IMG/VR virus record: IMGVR_UViG_3300032323_003781
Coordinates: 1-48,447 of that record
Reading direction: 5' to 3' (one strand)
Origin: a virus
DNA: 48,447 nucleotides
Every line of letters begins with the position of its first letter. Positions within the stretch are counted from its first letter, which is position 1. Positions 24,269 to 32,947 of the stretch are shown piece by piece. Made by a program: the position numbers and the translations under genes. The notes under the pieces were generated by a model. The model ran no database searches. It was not told the DNA's origin and saw only the letters and a list, made by a program, of their open reading frames with translations.

Positions 24269-26344
24269 TCATATATTTAATCCCCAAGCTTCGACTGGTG
24301 GTTGTGGGGCCCCTAGACCAATTGCAGGCGGTAATGGTACTAAAACACTTGTTTTTGAATTCAAAGCCCTCTCTCTTTCTGACCCTTGTTGAGATCCAAA
24401 AAATGATTGTGTCATAAAATTCGGTGCCCCACTCGGCATAGCACCTGTTGGGATACCTACTTTTTGAAATTCTTTAACTATTTCCAAATTCGCACGTGCT
24501 TCTGAATATCCAGATCTGAATTTAGATAGTGGTAATAGTATTGCAGGAATTTCAATCTTAGTTCCTGTGAGTGCTACTTGAAATATTTGTTGTATTTCGT
24601 CAATAATACTTTGACATCGTCTGTAATCACCAAACAGTTTTACTAATAATCCACTCACAGTCAATAATTGAAGTATGATAGCTTCTTTTTTCGCACCATT
24701 TTTTTTGAGTTCTCTTATAATAATTCTCATCAATAAAACAATTTCCTTCTTAATTTCTTGGACTAATATTTTGATAAACTTAGCCATTACTTTAGATGAC
24801 AGATTAATAAATAATTTACTGAAAATTTCAGAAAATTGTACAATGTTTTGAACTTTTGCTAATAATTGTCTATAGGATGGTAAAATCGAGGCCAACATCA
24901 TATAAAACCCTAATATAATTTTGGGGGTCAAAATAGAAGAATACAAGGCTTGTGGTATTGCTTTTAATAATTCAGTATCTACAACTAATCTTAAATTCAA
25001 CCCAGGTATTGCTATATTATTTTGTAAATTATCAACAAATGTACTTTCTACTGATTCAAATGCTTGTAAAATCTCTCCAGAAGTATTTGCACTTAAGACA
25101 CTTAATATTTGATTGGTTATTTCTTCGTTATTGACAGGTAATTTTACATTATCACAATCTTGAAACTCTACAACTCCTTTTCTTAAATTTTCGATTGTGT
25201 AATCAATTTCTCTCAAATCTATTTCATTGAATTGAAAAAAAGATGCGTCAACGTCTTGAGTTGGTGAAACTTTTGCAATACCCGATACGTCAATCTCTTG
25301 TCTTTGGTCAAAACATAAACCCAACACTCTTTGTAACAAAAGTTGATATTTTCCTTTTACCTCTAGTTGTTGGGAGGACAAATTCATTTGTATACTTACG
25401 GCACCACAAATCGCGTCAAAAATTTGTCCAAATATATTTTGTAAATTGACAAGTTCTAATTTTCCATAATAATCTGTAAAAAATTGTGATACGATATTAC
25501 TTTGAGGTCTATTGATTAAATCTATTTTGAAAAAACCACCAGGATTTCCTAAATTATCAGTTGTTGTAAATTCTATATTAAACAAAGGTTGACCTGAAAC
25601 TCCATTATAAAAATCACCAGTTGCATCTAAATAGGTTTGTCCTGGTGTTTGAGTCAACTCATGTAAATCCTTATTAAATGGATATGTTCCGTTTGCTTGT
25701 ACATTGTATGTTGTTCCCGTTTCATAAAAAATTTTACCAACTTTAGAGTTTGGAGCTGTCTGTAAGATACCGAATAAATCAATTGATTGAATTGGTATGT
25801 ATAATGAATTGGTATTTGCCCCCGTTTGATTAGTTAGGTTAGAAACATCATTACCCAAGAAAGTTTGTTCTTGTGAACAACCTAATTGATTTATTACCTC
25901 AGCGATGAATAATTCAGGTAGTTCCGATCTAACTCTATTCAGAGTTTTTACGAAGATCTTTTTTACAGAATCTACTTTTGATTTTGCTTCATCTACTTTG
26001 TTCTTAGTTTTATCTAATGAACTTGAAATTGCACTACCCGAACTACTTACACTACCCTCAACACTAGCAATCGCTGAGGTTGTTTGTGTTAAAAATTGTT
26101 GAACGGGGATTGTATTTAGAACTTCAACAAGTTGGTCTAATTTGTTTTTAACTTGTCTCTGATATTCTTTTTTTTGATTTTGAATACTTTTTAATTGTTC
26201 TACAAGTTTCTTTGAACCAGTTTCTAGGTTTGATTCTCTTTTTTTTACAAGTTCTTGTTTTTGATTTTGAACTTCATTATAGGCAGCTACAGCTTCAATT
26301 TCATCCCTGATCCCTTGCCATTGCTCATCATATACACCACCCAT
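24269..26344 (-). CDS. Large baseplate-type structural protein
   Basis: A 691-residue protein. The N-terminal 90 residues are coiled-coil (LVEQLKSIQNQKKEYQRQVK). A Ser/Ala-rich turn and another helix follow, then a beta-rich middle with Gly-Asn loops (FEIYETGTTYNVQAN-type and GQTYLDATGDFYNGVSGQP). The C-terminal half is strongly helical and hydrophobic (LFINLSSKVMAKFIKILVQE, EIVLLMRIIIRELKK), and the tail is Pro-rich. Size and context fit a baseplate or tail component; a tape-measure role is less likely because the hydrophobic helices form only part of it. No named homolog is recognised. Confidence 0.72.
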   Translation of the reverse strand: MGGVYDEQWQGIRDEIEAVAAYNEVQNQKQELVKKRESNLETGSKKLVEQLKSIQNQKKEYQRQVKNKLDQLVEVLNTIPVQQFLTQTTSAIASVEGSVSSSGSAISSSLDKTKNKVDEAKSKVDSVKKIFVKTLNRVRSELPELFIAEVINQLGCSQEQTFLGNDVSNLTNQTGANTNSLYIPIQSIDLFGILQTAPNSKVGKIFYETGTTYNVQANGTYPFNKDLHELTQTPGQTYLDATGDFYNGVSGQPLFNIEFTTTDNLGNPGGFFKIDLINRPQSNIVSQFFTDYYGKLELVNLQNIFGQIFDAICGAVSIQMNLSSQQLEVKGKYQLLLQRVLGLCFDQRQEIDVSGIAKVSPTQDVDASFFQFNEIDLREIDYTIENLRKGVVEFQDCDNVKLPVNNEEITNQILSVLSANTSGEILQAFESVESTFVDNLQNNIAIPGLNLRLVVDTELLKAIPQALYSSILTPKIILGFYMMLASILPSYRQLLAKVQNIVQFSEIFSKLFINLSSKVMAKFIKILVQEIKKEIVLLMRIIIRELKKNGAKKEAIILQLLTVSGLLVKLFGDYRRCQSIIDEIQQIFQVALTGTKIEIPAILLPLSKFRSGYSEARANLEIVKEFQKVGIPTGAMPSGAPNFMTQSFFGSQQGSERERALNSKTSVLVPLPPAIGLGAPQPPVEAWGLNI

Positions 26345-26345
26345 T

Positions 26346-26717
26346 TCATTTGGTCATTTTATATTTGTCGTCCTCTAATGATTCAACATCTTTTAAAATA
26401 AGAGATTGTAACATTTCCTCGTCAATATCGGTTAATGACATATCGGACTGTTTATTCACTGATTTTTCCCAAATTGTTGATTGGAGTTTAGCTAAAGTAA
26501 GTTTTTTTTCAACAACATCATTTATGATTTTTTGTTGTTTTTCCAATACAGGTCCGATACTTTGCATATCCTCAGGGTCTTTCAAGAATGATAACATTTT
26601 ATTCTGAACTCTGATTGCTGTAGTTCTTTGTTCAACAAGTTCATTGTAAATTTCTTGAAGGAGAGCAAGAACTGAGTCCTTGGATAAATTAATTTCTTTT
26701 TTTCTAGGTGTTGCCAT
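26346..26717 (-). CDS. Small helical protein, probable tail component
   Basis: A 123-residue protein that starts MATPRKKEINLSKDSVLALL. It is mostly helical, with IYNELVEQRTTAIRVQNKML and LEKQQKIINDVVEKKLTLAK. No family is recognised. It is the first gene after a TATTTAT box and ends one base before the large baseplate-type protein, so it likely leads the tail operon. Confidence 0.72.
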   Translation of the reverse strand: MATPRKKEINLSKDSVLALLQEIYNELVEQRTTAIRVQNKMLSFLKDPEDMQSIGPVLEKQQKIINDVVEKKLTLAKLQSTIWEKSVNKQSDMSLTDIDEEMLQSLILKDVESLEDDKYKMTK

Positions 26718-26722
26718 AACAA

Positions 26723-26729
26723 ATAAATA
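26723..26729 (-). promoter_or_regulatory. Putative late-promoter box TATTTAT
   Basis: Minus-strand TATTTAT within ACTATTTATTTG, ending 5 bases before the ATG at 26717 and just after the sigma gene. It would let the tail operon be transcribed separately from the glycan block. Confidence 0.5.
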
Positions 26730-26744
26730 GTTTAAAAACGATTA

Positions 26745-27470
26745 TTAATCGATTAGTTTGTTTAATACACTTAAATACAACTTTTTAAACTTTTTCATTG
26801 ACGATCTTATTTCTTTCGTATTAAGATTTGTCATTTCTCTAATCGATAGGAGTATAATGTTTTTATTGTATTTGTTATTTTCTGTACCCTCAAAGTTTGT
26901 TTTATAGTTTTCGAATAGTTCTAAAAGTGATATCCCCAACTTTACTTCATTTTCTGATAAATTACCCGATTCCAAATATAATTTAAGATCTGTTATAAAT
27001 ACTTGTATGATGTCATCGGCTTCTGTTTTTTCATTTTCCAAATAATAAATCATATCTGGTCTATTCTCTAAAGTAGGTGAAATATCTTCATAAGACACAT
27101 TTCTATTGGTGTCTTTTTGGTCTTTTATGATTTGACCCATCAGATAATTTTTACATATTGTCCCAAAGTAAGAATATGCTTTTTTATTTTTAGCTGGTTT
27201 GAATTTCTCAACTTTAGTCATCAAAAAACCATGAGTATCATTATGGATTTCAATAAAATCCATATCTTTACGATACAATTTATACCTCCTAATAATGGAG
27301 GATATCATTTTGTCTAGGGGACCCTTTAAATAGGTATTATAGATGATATTTCTTTCTTCAGCCGAATCTGTCTGAAGAAATTTAAGGACAGCATCTTCCT
27401 CCCTCTGATCAAAATAATTTTCTTTCGAAACCTTTTTAAGTTTCTTATTTTCTATATTCTCGATGGACAT
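26745..27470 (-). CDS. Late transcription sigma factor (gp55-like)
   Basis: A 241-residue sigma factor that should direct host RNA polymerase to late promoters. The core segment IIRRYKLYRKDMDFIEIHND, then FLMTKVEKFKPAKNKKAYSY and FGTICKNYLMGQIIKDQK, matches the sigma region 2 seen in T4-like gp55 proteins (compare the KF-x-P-x-K-x(3)-F/Y-x-Y-F pattern). The N-terminus (YFDQREEDAVLKFLQTDSAE) and the C-terminal helical part (IREMTNLNTKEIRSSMKKFK) are family-like too. It is the last gene of the long glycan block, its start overlapping the preceding stop (TAATG). Its candidate target, TATTTAT, lies just downstream. Confidence 0.85.
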   Translation of the reverse strand: MSIENIENKKLKKVSKENYFDQREEDAVLKFLQTDSAEERNIIYNTYLKGPLDKMISSIIRRYKLYRKDMDFIEIHNDTHGFLMTKVEKFKPAKNKKAYSYFGTICKNYLMGQIIKDQKDTNRNVSYEDISPTLENRPDMIYYLENEKTEADDIIQVFITDLKLYLESGNLSENEVKLGISLLELFENYKTNFEGTENNKYNKNIILLSIREMTNLNTKEIRSSMKKFKKLYLSVLNKLID

Positions 27471-28273
27471 TAACCCATTTGTGTATCAAACTTTATGTTT
27501 CTGTCATCTTTGAAATAAAATTCTTTTTTAGCCGCGCCAATCCAAAATTTGACTTCATCTTCTGTCATCGTAGTAGTACCATTTTTGTAGTTCCAAAAAA
27601 TAGACCCTTCTCTCATAGTGGTGTGCTTGTATCCTATTCTTGGAATTGTCATAATTTTCGCGGAATTATATGTCATTCTTAAAAGAAATTCATACACGAA
27701 TGTCAATTTCATCGAGGGTTTAAATCCTCCAATTTCCAAATAATTAGATTTTTTAACTACACAACCCGATGTCTGAAAATTTTGATACTGTAGTAGTGTT
27801 TCGTTGGATAAATACCCAATTTCTTGAGAGAAATTAGCAGCAAAAGTGGCTTCGTTAGTAAACCCTAAAAACACTCCTTTATCATCGACATCCACAACTA
27901 TAGGTAGAAAAACATCCACCTCAGGATAGAATTTGATATACTTTTGGACATTTCTAAACCAAACATTAGAATACTCGTCATCAAATTCAAGAAAACTTAC
28001 ATATGTTGACTGAGCATTTTCAATACCATAATTAAGTTGTGATTGAAAATTTGGGGTTTCAGTGTAAGGTAATAATTTAACATTCAAATTATCAAAATTA
28101 TAATTTTTTAGTTTTTCTACTAAAGTTTCTTCTTCAGTATGAACAATTATTAACTCATTGAGTGAAACCTCTTGTATTTGTAGAGATTTAATCGCTTTGT
28201 CAAAGTATTCATCAAAATCTCTAACCAATCCTGATTTTATAGGTAAAATAACACTTATATCTAAACTTTCCAT
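27470..28273 (-). CDS. Glycosyltransferase, GT-A (family 2 type)
   Basis: A 267-residue GT2-type enzyme. It has the opening strand ISVILPIKSGLV, the nucleotide-sugar turn LIIVHTEEETL, and an acidic metal site FLEFDDEYSN (about residues 94-103), which takes the place of the DxD motif. SGCVVKKSNYLEIGGFKP is the usual acceptor-side loop. It would add one sugar to a glycan; donor and acceptor are unknown. It begins one base after the next gene upstream ends and overlaps the sigma gene. Confidence 0.83.
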   Translation of the reverse strand: MESLDISVILPIKSGLVRDFDEYFDKAIKSLQIQEVSLNELIIVHTEEETLVEKLKNYNFDNLNVKLLPYTETPNFQSQLNYGIENAQSTYVSFLEFDDEYSNVWFRNVQKYIKFYPEVDVFLPIVVDVDDKGVFLGFTNEATFAANFSQEIGYLSNETLLQYQNFQTSGCVVKKSNYLEIGGFKPSMKLTFVYEFLLRMTYNSAKIMTIPRIGYKHTTMREGSIFWNYKNGTTTMTEDEVKFWIGAAKKEFYFKDDRNIKFDTQMG

Positions 28274-28274
28274 T

Positions 28275-29330
28275 TTATTTTTGATTTAGTTGGTTTAATT
28301 GTTGAAAGAAAAATTCTTTTCTTTTCATTTGAAACTCGTTAAATATTCTGACAACCTCAGTGTCGAATTCTTCAGTCATTCTGTAACTATTTGCTGTAGT
28401 TTCACCTTCACTATACAATGTGGGTAAAACACTGTCCTCTAACCATGTTTGTGCAAAATCTGCAATAACATCGACAATTTGTAATGTATTTTCAACCCAT
28501 ACACCATTTTTTTCATTCATCCATTCAGGTTTCAAATTTGGAATTTTACCTATTACTGGAATTCCTGACGCCATACACTCTATAGGGAAGGTACCAAACG
28601 ATGATGTCGAATCTAACCACACTCCCAAAAAAGCATCATTCATAGCATTTGCAAACTCCTCCTCGCTTAAACCTCTAAGGTCTCTAAATGTGAAAAATCT
28701 AAATTGAGGATATTTGAGATAAAAACTTTTAATCAAATTAAGTCCTTCCCTCTGTTCTCTAGTATGAACCAAAATAATTGGTTTTGGTGGATGGGTCTGT
28801 TTAACAAAACAATCTGAAATTGTAGGTCTAATGATATCGAAAGAAACATTTCTCATTATTTTGGAGATTTCTTCTTTTTGAGTCTCCGAAGTAGCAATAC
28901 ATTTATAAAATCCGTATTGTTGCCATGTTGCCCCTGGACTCAAAGTTTCTAAAACGTGATCATACGCCTGACAAAGAACAATCTTACCACAAGGTAAATT
29001 TTTAACTTGTTCCATAACAAATCCGAAAATTTCAGGAATTACCAAAATATCTTCAGGAGCAATTTGTAAATTTGTACCTTCAATCACTTGAAACTCTAAT
29101 CCTTCGTACTTCCTAAAAGACCAACTATCTATTGGCATATAATCAGGTTTTTCATACAACATAACAATTTTATATCCATCCTTACTTAAGGAACTAGCAA
29201 TGTCATAAATGAATCTAATAGATGCTTTTGCATTTCCTTTAGTGTCTTGAACAAAGAAATATATTTTGTTCGATTTGGTATCTATGTTGTAAAGAGACCT
29301 CTGTAGATTTTGTTTTAAATCTTCACTCAT
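28275..29330 (-). CDS. Glycosyltransferase, GT-B (family 4 type)
   Basis: A 351-residue GT-B enzyme. The N-terminal domain starts IYFFVQDTKGNAKASIRF and continues DILVIPEIFGF. The C-terminal domain has ILVHTREQREGLNLIKSFYL, then LGVWLDSTSSFGTFPIECMA and SGIPVIGKIPNL. This E-x(7)-G-x-P-V pattern is the GT4 donor-phosphate site. A final helix spans the last 40 residues. Donor unknown. Confidence 0.85.
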   Translation of the reverse strand: MSEDLKQNLQRSLYNIDTKSNKIYFFVQDTKGNAKASIRFIYDIASSLSKDGYKIVMLYEKPDYMPIDSWSFRKYEGLEFQVIEGTNLQIAPEDILVIPEIFGFVMEQVKNLPCGKIVLCQAYDHVLETLSPGATWQQYGFYKCIATSETQKEEISKIMRNVSFDIIRPTISDCFVKQTHPPKPIILVHTREQREGLNLIKSFYLKYPQFRFFTFRDLRGLSEEEFANAMNDAFLGVWLDSTSSFGTFPIECMASGIPVIGKIPNLKPEWMNEKNGVWVENTLQIVDVIADFAQTWLEDSVLPTLYSEGETTANSYRMTEEFDTEVVRIFNEFQMKRKEFFFQQLNQLNQK

Positions 29331-29334
29331 TTTG

Positions 29335-29607
29335 TTATAATTTTTGAATAAATTTATTGAATAACATAGTGTTCCACGCTAATCTGAAAGAAACACTTAA
29401 ATCATTAGATTTTTTACTTGCGATCATTTTTTCATCAATTGGTTGCATTTCTGAAAAAATCACATCTGTTAAAGTTTTTACTATCTCAAACTTAATTACG
29501 GAAATATGTTGATTTTCACCTGTTCCCGAAAAGTCTGGCCTGTCTATAAAATTATCAATTGCGTTGATATTAAGATAGTATTGTTCTCCTAAAACGTCTA
29601 GCATCAT
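29335..29607 (-). CDS. Small protein between glycan genes, unknown
   Basis: A 90-residue protein (MMLDVLGEQYYLNINAIDNF) that is not recognised. It has alternating strand/helix segments and a basic end (AWNTMLFNKFIQKL). ATGA overlap with the HAD-like gene upstream suggests that the two are translated together and may act together. Confidence 0.65.
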   Translation of the reverse strand: MMLDVLGEQYYLNINAIDNFIDRPDFSGTGENQHISVIKFEIVKTLTDVIFSEMQPIDEKMIASKKSNDLSVSFRLAWNTMLFNKFIQKL

Positions 29608-30200
29608 ATTAAATTTTTTACAAGTTCTGAAAGTTCTGTGATCGAACTTATAGAATATTTTATTTTTATATCAGAATTATAAGGTTTTTCGAATTTAATT
29701 AAAGTTTTATTTTTGTTAATTTGTAATAATTCGGGGTCTGTTGTTAATAAAATATCAAATTCTTTCCATATTTTGTTTTTGGTTTTGTTATTATAAAAAA
29801 CAATTTTTTCAATTTCACATCCGAATTTGGATACGAAGAACAAGGTTGCTGGTTTACTTTTACCTACTTGTTTTGAAATTAACAAAAACTCTACTTTACC
29901 AAAATACTCTTTATAAATTTCATTTAAAATATGAAATGTACCCATCTCAGTTGATGGAGCATGTCCAAAAATTTGCATAGTAAATTCGTTGAACATAAAG
30001 TTATAATATTCGTCGTCATTTTTAAAATTGAAATGATTTCGGTAATCATTAGTGTTATAAGGTTTATAGATTTCAAATTTGAAATCATCATCGACCAACT
30101 CTAATTCATCAATAAAGAACTTTTGATAAATTTGTTCTATTTTTTCGAATGTATCCCTTAAAACACCTTCTATATCAATTGCTATTCGAACTTTTGCCAT
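29604..30200 (-). CDS. HAD-fold hydrolase-like protein, altered motif I
   Basis: A 198-residue protein. It starts with the HAD-type motif I as AIDIEGVLRDTF, in which the nucleophile Asp is kept but the second Asp (general acid) is Glu. A motif-III lysine candidate sits in KQVGKSKPATLFFVSKFG, and a motif-IV acidic pair in DILLTTDPELL. The altered acid could slow or redirect chemistry or mark a non-catalytic role. Overlap of 26 bases with the epimerase gene upstream ties it to sugar metabolism, for example sugar-phosphate hydrolysis. The activity is inferred. Confidence 0.65.
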   Translation of the reverse strand: MAKVRIAIDIEGVLRDTFEKIEQIYQKFFIDELELVDDDFKFEIYKPYNTNDYRNHFNFKNDDEYYNFMFNEFTMQIFGHAPSTEMGTFHILNEIYKEYFGKVEFLLISKQVGKSKPATLFFVSKFGCEIEKIVFYNNKTKNKIWKEFDILLTTDPELLQINKNKTLIKFEKPYNSDIKIKYSISSITELSELVKNLI

Positions 30201-31308
30201 ACTTTTTTTTGTTTACCATTTCTTGAATCCAAGTGTAAGTTTTTTTCATACCATCTCTTAAAGTCATAGAACTTTCCCATCCAACTTTTTCTTTATAAAG
30301 TTTATTGTCTGAATTTCTACCTCTCACACCAGTTGGACACTTGAATCCGTATTTGTTTACAAATTCATCACCATCAATGTTTGTGATTTTTATATCTTTA
30401 CCTGAAATATCTATAGCAATCTGAGCTAATTCGTTTATTGAGACCATTTCTTCCGATCCGATATTGACTGGACCTGTGAAATCACTTTCCATAAGTCGTA
30501 AAACGGCTTCTACACATTCTTCAACATACAAGAAGGAACGTGTTTGTTTTCCATCCCCCCACACTTCGATTTCGTATTCAGGTCTTGTTTGACCTATTAT
30601 TTTTGTAGCGTCATCTATTTCTGCAACTTTCCTACACATGGCCGCTGGTGATTTTTCTTTACCACCAACCCATGTCCCTTGAGGACCAAATATATTGTGA
30701 AATCTAGCAATTCTAACATTCAAACCATAATTTCGTGCAAATGCGAGAAATAATCTTTCAGAAAATAATTTTTCCCAACCATATTCTGAATCTGGATTTG
30801 CGGGATATGCGGATGATTCTTCACAATTTGGATTGTCAGGGTCAAGTTGGTTATGTTCAGGATACATACAAGCAGAGGATGAATAAAATAATTTACCAAC
30901 TTTTGTTTTTACACATTCATGAGCAACATTAAGATTTATCATTGCCGAATTATGCATTACATCCGCGTCATGTTCACCTGTAAAGATGTATCCCGCCCCA
31001 CCCATATCAGCGGCCAATTGATATACTTCATCAAACCCTATTTCTTTGGAAAAAGGTTGTTTAAGATACTTAAATGGTTGGGGATAGTTACCATTGTTAA
31101 CTTCTAATCTCATAACGGCTTTTACATTTTGAGGATCTCTTAAATCATAAGTAAGAAATTCGTCACAAATTTCATTTTCTTTGAAATACTCGTGTTTTTT
31201 CAAATCAACAACACGTACATAATGTCCTTCTGATTTCAGTCGTTTAGCTAAATGTCCCCCTATGAATCCACCCCCACCTAAAACTAATATATTTTTAAAT
31301 TGTCTCAT
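30175..31308 (-). CDS. GDP-mannose 3,5-epimerase-like NAD-dependent epimerase
   Basis: A 377-residue extended SDR enzyme. Its sequence follows the GDP-mannose 3,5-epimerase (GME) family closely. The NAD-binding GGGGFIGGH is at 11-19 and LAADMGGAGYIF at 98-109. SSSACMYPEHNQ contains Cys147, SEYGWEK has Tyr176/Lys180, and RFHNIFGPQGTWVGGKEKSP carries Lys217/219. QTRSFLYVEECVEAVLRL and GVRGRNSDN follow. In plant GME the equivalent Cys and Lys are the acid-base pair. The product from GDP-D-mannose would be GDP-L-galactose (and GDP-L-gulose). It sits beside two fucosyltransferase-type genes. A weak upstream promoter is possible. Confidence 0.85.
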   Translation of the reverse strand: MRQFKNILVLGGGGFIGGHLAKRLKSEGHYVRVVDLKKHEYFKENEICDEFLTYDLRDPQNVKAVMRLEVNNGNYPQPFKYLKQPFSKEIGFDEVYQLAADMGGAGYIFTGEHDADVMHNSAMINLNVAHECVKTKVGKLFYSSSACMYPEHNQLDPDNPNCEESSAYPANPDSEYGWEKLFSERLFLAFARNYGLNVRIARFHNIFGPQGTWVGGKEKSPAAMCRKVAEIDDATKIIGQTRPEYEIEVWGDGKQTRSFLYVEECVEAVLRLMESDFTGPVNIGSEEMVSINELAQIAIDISGKDIKITNIDGDEFVNKYGFKCPTGVRGRNSDNKLYKEKVGWESSMTLRDGMKKTYTWIQEMVNKKKYGKSSNSN

Positions 31309-31330
31309 ATTTTTTTTTGTTTTTTTTCGT

Positions 31331-31363
31331 AAATCATACCCAACTTATAGTTTATGTTACAAA
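31331..31363 (-). promoter_or_regulatory. Possible weak Bacteroidota-type promoter
   Basis: On the minus strand, TTTG (31363-31360) is followed after 21 bases by TATGATTT (31338-31331), six of eight positions of TAnnTTTG. It sits in the 87-base gap before the epimerase gene. Confidence 0.3.
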
Positions 31364-31395
31364 GTGAATAAAATTACTCTGTAGAAATCCTTTAG

Positions 31396-32334
31396 TTATT
31401 TTTCAAAATATTTACGATATGTTTCTAAATATTTATTGGTATTTTCAGGTAAATAATTATAATAACTTTGAATATTGTCTAATAGTTTTAATGTGTTCCT
31501 ATAACCAATAACTTCGTTTTCTAGATTACGAATTAGGTCTTGTGGGTTTCTCTCTTGATATACTGAGGCTCGTGTAAAAATAATAGATTCGGGATGATAA
31601 AATTGTTGGATATAAGCTCCCCATATATCATCCATTCTTCCAATAAAAGGTAAAACCGAATAATTTTTCAAGACACTTCTATGTAAAAAAGTATTTTGTG
31701 AATTGTAGGGTACCATCTGTTTGGTAGTAAATGTATCAAACTTTTCAAATTTTACAATTGGTTTTTTACTCAATCTACAAATTGCATCTATATCAGGATC
31801 TCCATCCCAAAATTCTGCCTGAACTAAAGGAACAATCTCAGTTTTTCCTTTGTATTCAATGTCATTTTTAACTTTCAAGTATTCTATTGGAAAACCTCTG
31901 TGCCACAATTCATTGTGAGTTGTAACAGAAATTGGATCGAAATATTTACAACTCGTATTTTCGTATAAATCAACAATTATTTTTTTACCAACAAAAATTT
32001 CGTCTCCCCAAAAATCATAAGGTATGTTATCATCGTCAACTGTTGCAACAATTTCCGCATTATTTTGATATGCATAAATAAATCCGAGGTTTCTTCTCTG
32101 TATCGTATTCCAACCAATCAGACTAGAAATTTCAGGATATAATTCATCTTGTTGACTAGGTGACAAATAAGTAACATTTTTATAATTTCGTTCTAATTTT
32201 CTATATTCATCTACAGGTGTTTTTAAATCACCAACTATAACGAATTGGAAATCTTTTTTTTCTGCAATTTCACAAAACTTTATCGTTGCCTTTGTTGGTG
32301 AATTAATTGTAGTCGTTATAATAAAATTTTTCAT
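31396..32334 (-). CDS. Glycosyltransferase, GT-A with DDD motif (STELLO/DUF288-like)
   Basis: A 312-residue protein. TTTINSPTKATIKFCEIA opens the fold, and EIVATVDDDNIPYDFW (about residues 90-104) carries a three-Asp metal site. The end is helical. The overall order resembles the DUF288/STELLO-type glycosyltransferases, but a different GT-A family is possible. The conserved HRGFPIEYLK segment suggests acceptor binding. It is the first gene downstream of the FkbM gene, 4 bases away. Confidence 0.7.
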   Translation of the reverse strand: MKNFIITTTINSPTKATIKFCEIAEKKDFQFVIVGDLKTPVDEYRKLERNYKNVTYLSPSQQDELYPEISSLIGWNTIQRRNLGFIYAYQNNAEIVATVDDDNIPYDFWGDEIFVGKKIIVDLYENTSCKYFDPISVTTHNELWHRGFPIEYLKVKNDIEYKGKTEIVPLVQAEFWDGDPDIDAICRLSKKPIVKFEKFDTFTTKQMVPYNSQNTFLHRSVLKNYSVLPFIGRMDDIWGAYIQQFYHPESIIFTRASVYQERNPQDLIRNLENEVIGYRNTLKLLDNIQSYYNYLPENTNKYLETYRKYFEK

Positions 32335-32338
32335 AATC

Positions 32339-32935
32339 CTAGTTTTTCAATATCAAAAAGGTATGTTGTTCGTACTGTTTATGTATTTCATACATTGGAA
32401 GATGTTTTTGTATAAAATCAATAACGTACTCCATAGTTTTATTATGCCACTCGACAAAAATATATTTCGATTTTTTTATTAAGTTAGAGTTTTCCAATAT
32501 ATTATATTCAGATGCTTCTACATCTAATTTGACTAAATCCGCAGGTCGATTTAAAAAGTATTCCAAAGTTTCAAGTTTAAAAATTTTACCAGGATATGTT
32601 TCTATTCTATCACCCCAAAACTCTTCTTTGAATTCACTTTGGATTTCGGAAACCATATATCCTCCATCGTTATTATCGCCGATTCCTTGAACCTTAGATT
32701 CCTTAACACCATAAAAAATCCCATAATTATAACCGTGAGTGAAGTCAAACTTAGATAGACGGTCAAAACATTTTGAATAATTTTCAAGATCTGGTTCGAA
32801 ATAATGTAATTCATTTATTTTTTTTTCACTTAATAGGTTTATAAAATCACCATAGTTACACCCAATGTCTAAGACAACATTTAATTCTAATGGTGTTTCT
32901 AATAACCATTCTTTATACATTTTTTCTCCGTACAT
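32339..32935 (-). CDS. FkbM-type SAM methyltransferase
   Basis: A 198-residue methyltransferase with motif I VVLDIGCNYGDFINLL (about 20-35), the acidic turn YFEPDLENY, and LVKLDVEASEYNILE (about 140-154), characteristic of the FkbM family, which methylates sugar or polyketide hydroxyls. It probably O-methylates a sugar in the glycan made by neighbouring enzymes. Twelve bases separate it from the GT gene upstream. Confidence 0.8.
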   Translation of the reverse strand: MYGEKMYKEWLLETPLELNVVLDIGCNYGDFINLLSEKKINELHYFEPDLENYSKCFDRLSKFDFTHGYNYGIFYGVKESKVQGIGDNNDGGYMVSEIQSEFKEEFWGDRIETYPGKIFKLETLEYFLNRPADLVKLDVEASEYNILENSNLIKKSKYIFVEWHNKTMEYVIDFIQKHLPMYEIHKQYEQHTFLILKN

Positions 32936-32947
32936 GTTAATTTAGTT

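Noticed and set aside
24269-26344. Tape-measure protein
   Set aside because: Only the C-terminal half is hydrophobic-helical, and the beta-rich middle is unlike tape-measure proteins; called baseplate-type instead.
26739-26751. Short palindrome after the sigma gene as a terminator
   Set aside because: The stem is only 4-6 bp with almost no loop and no T-run.
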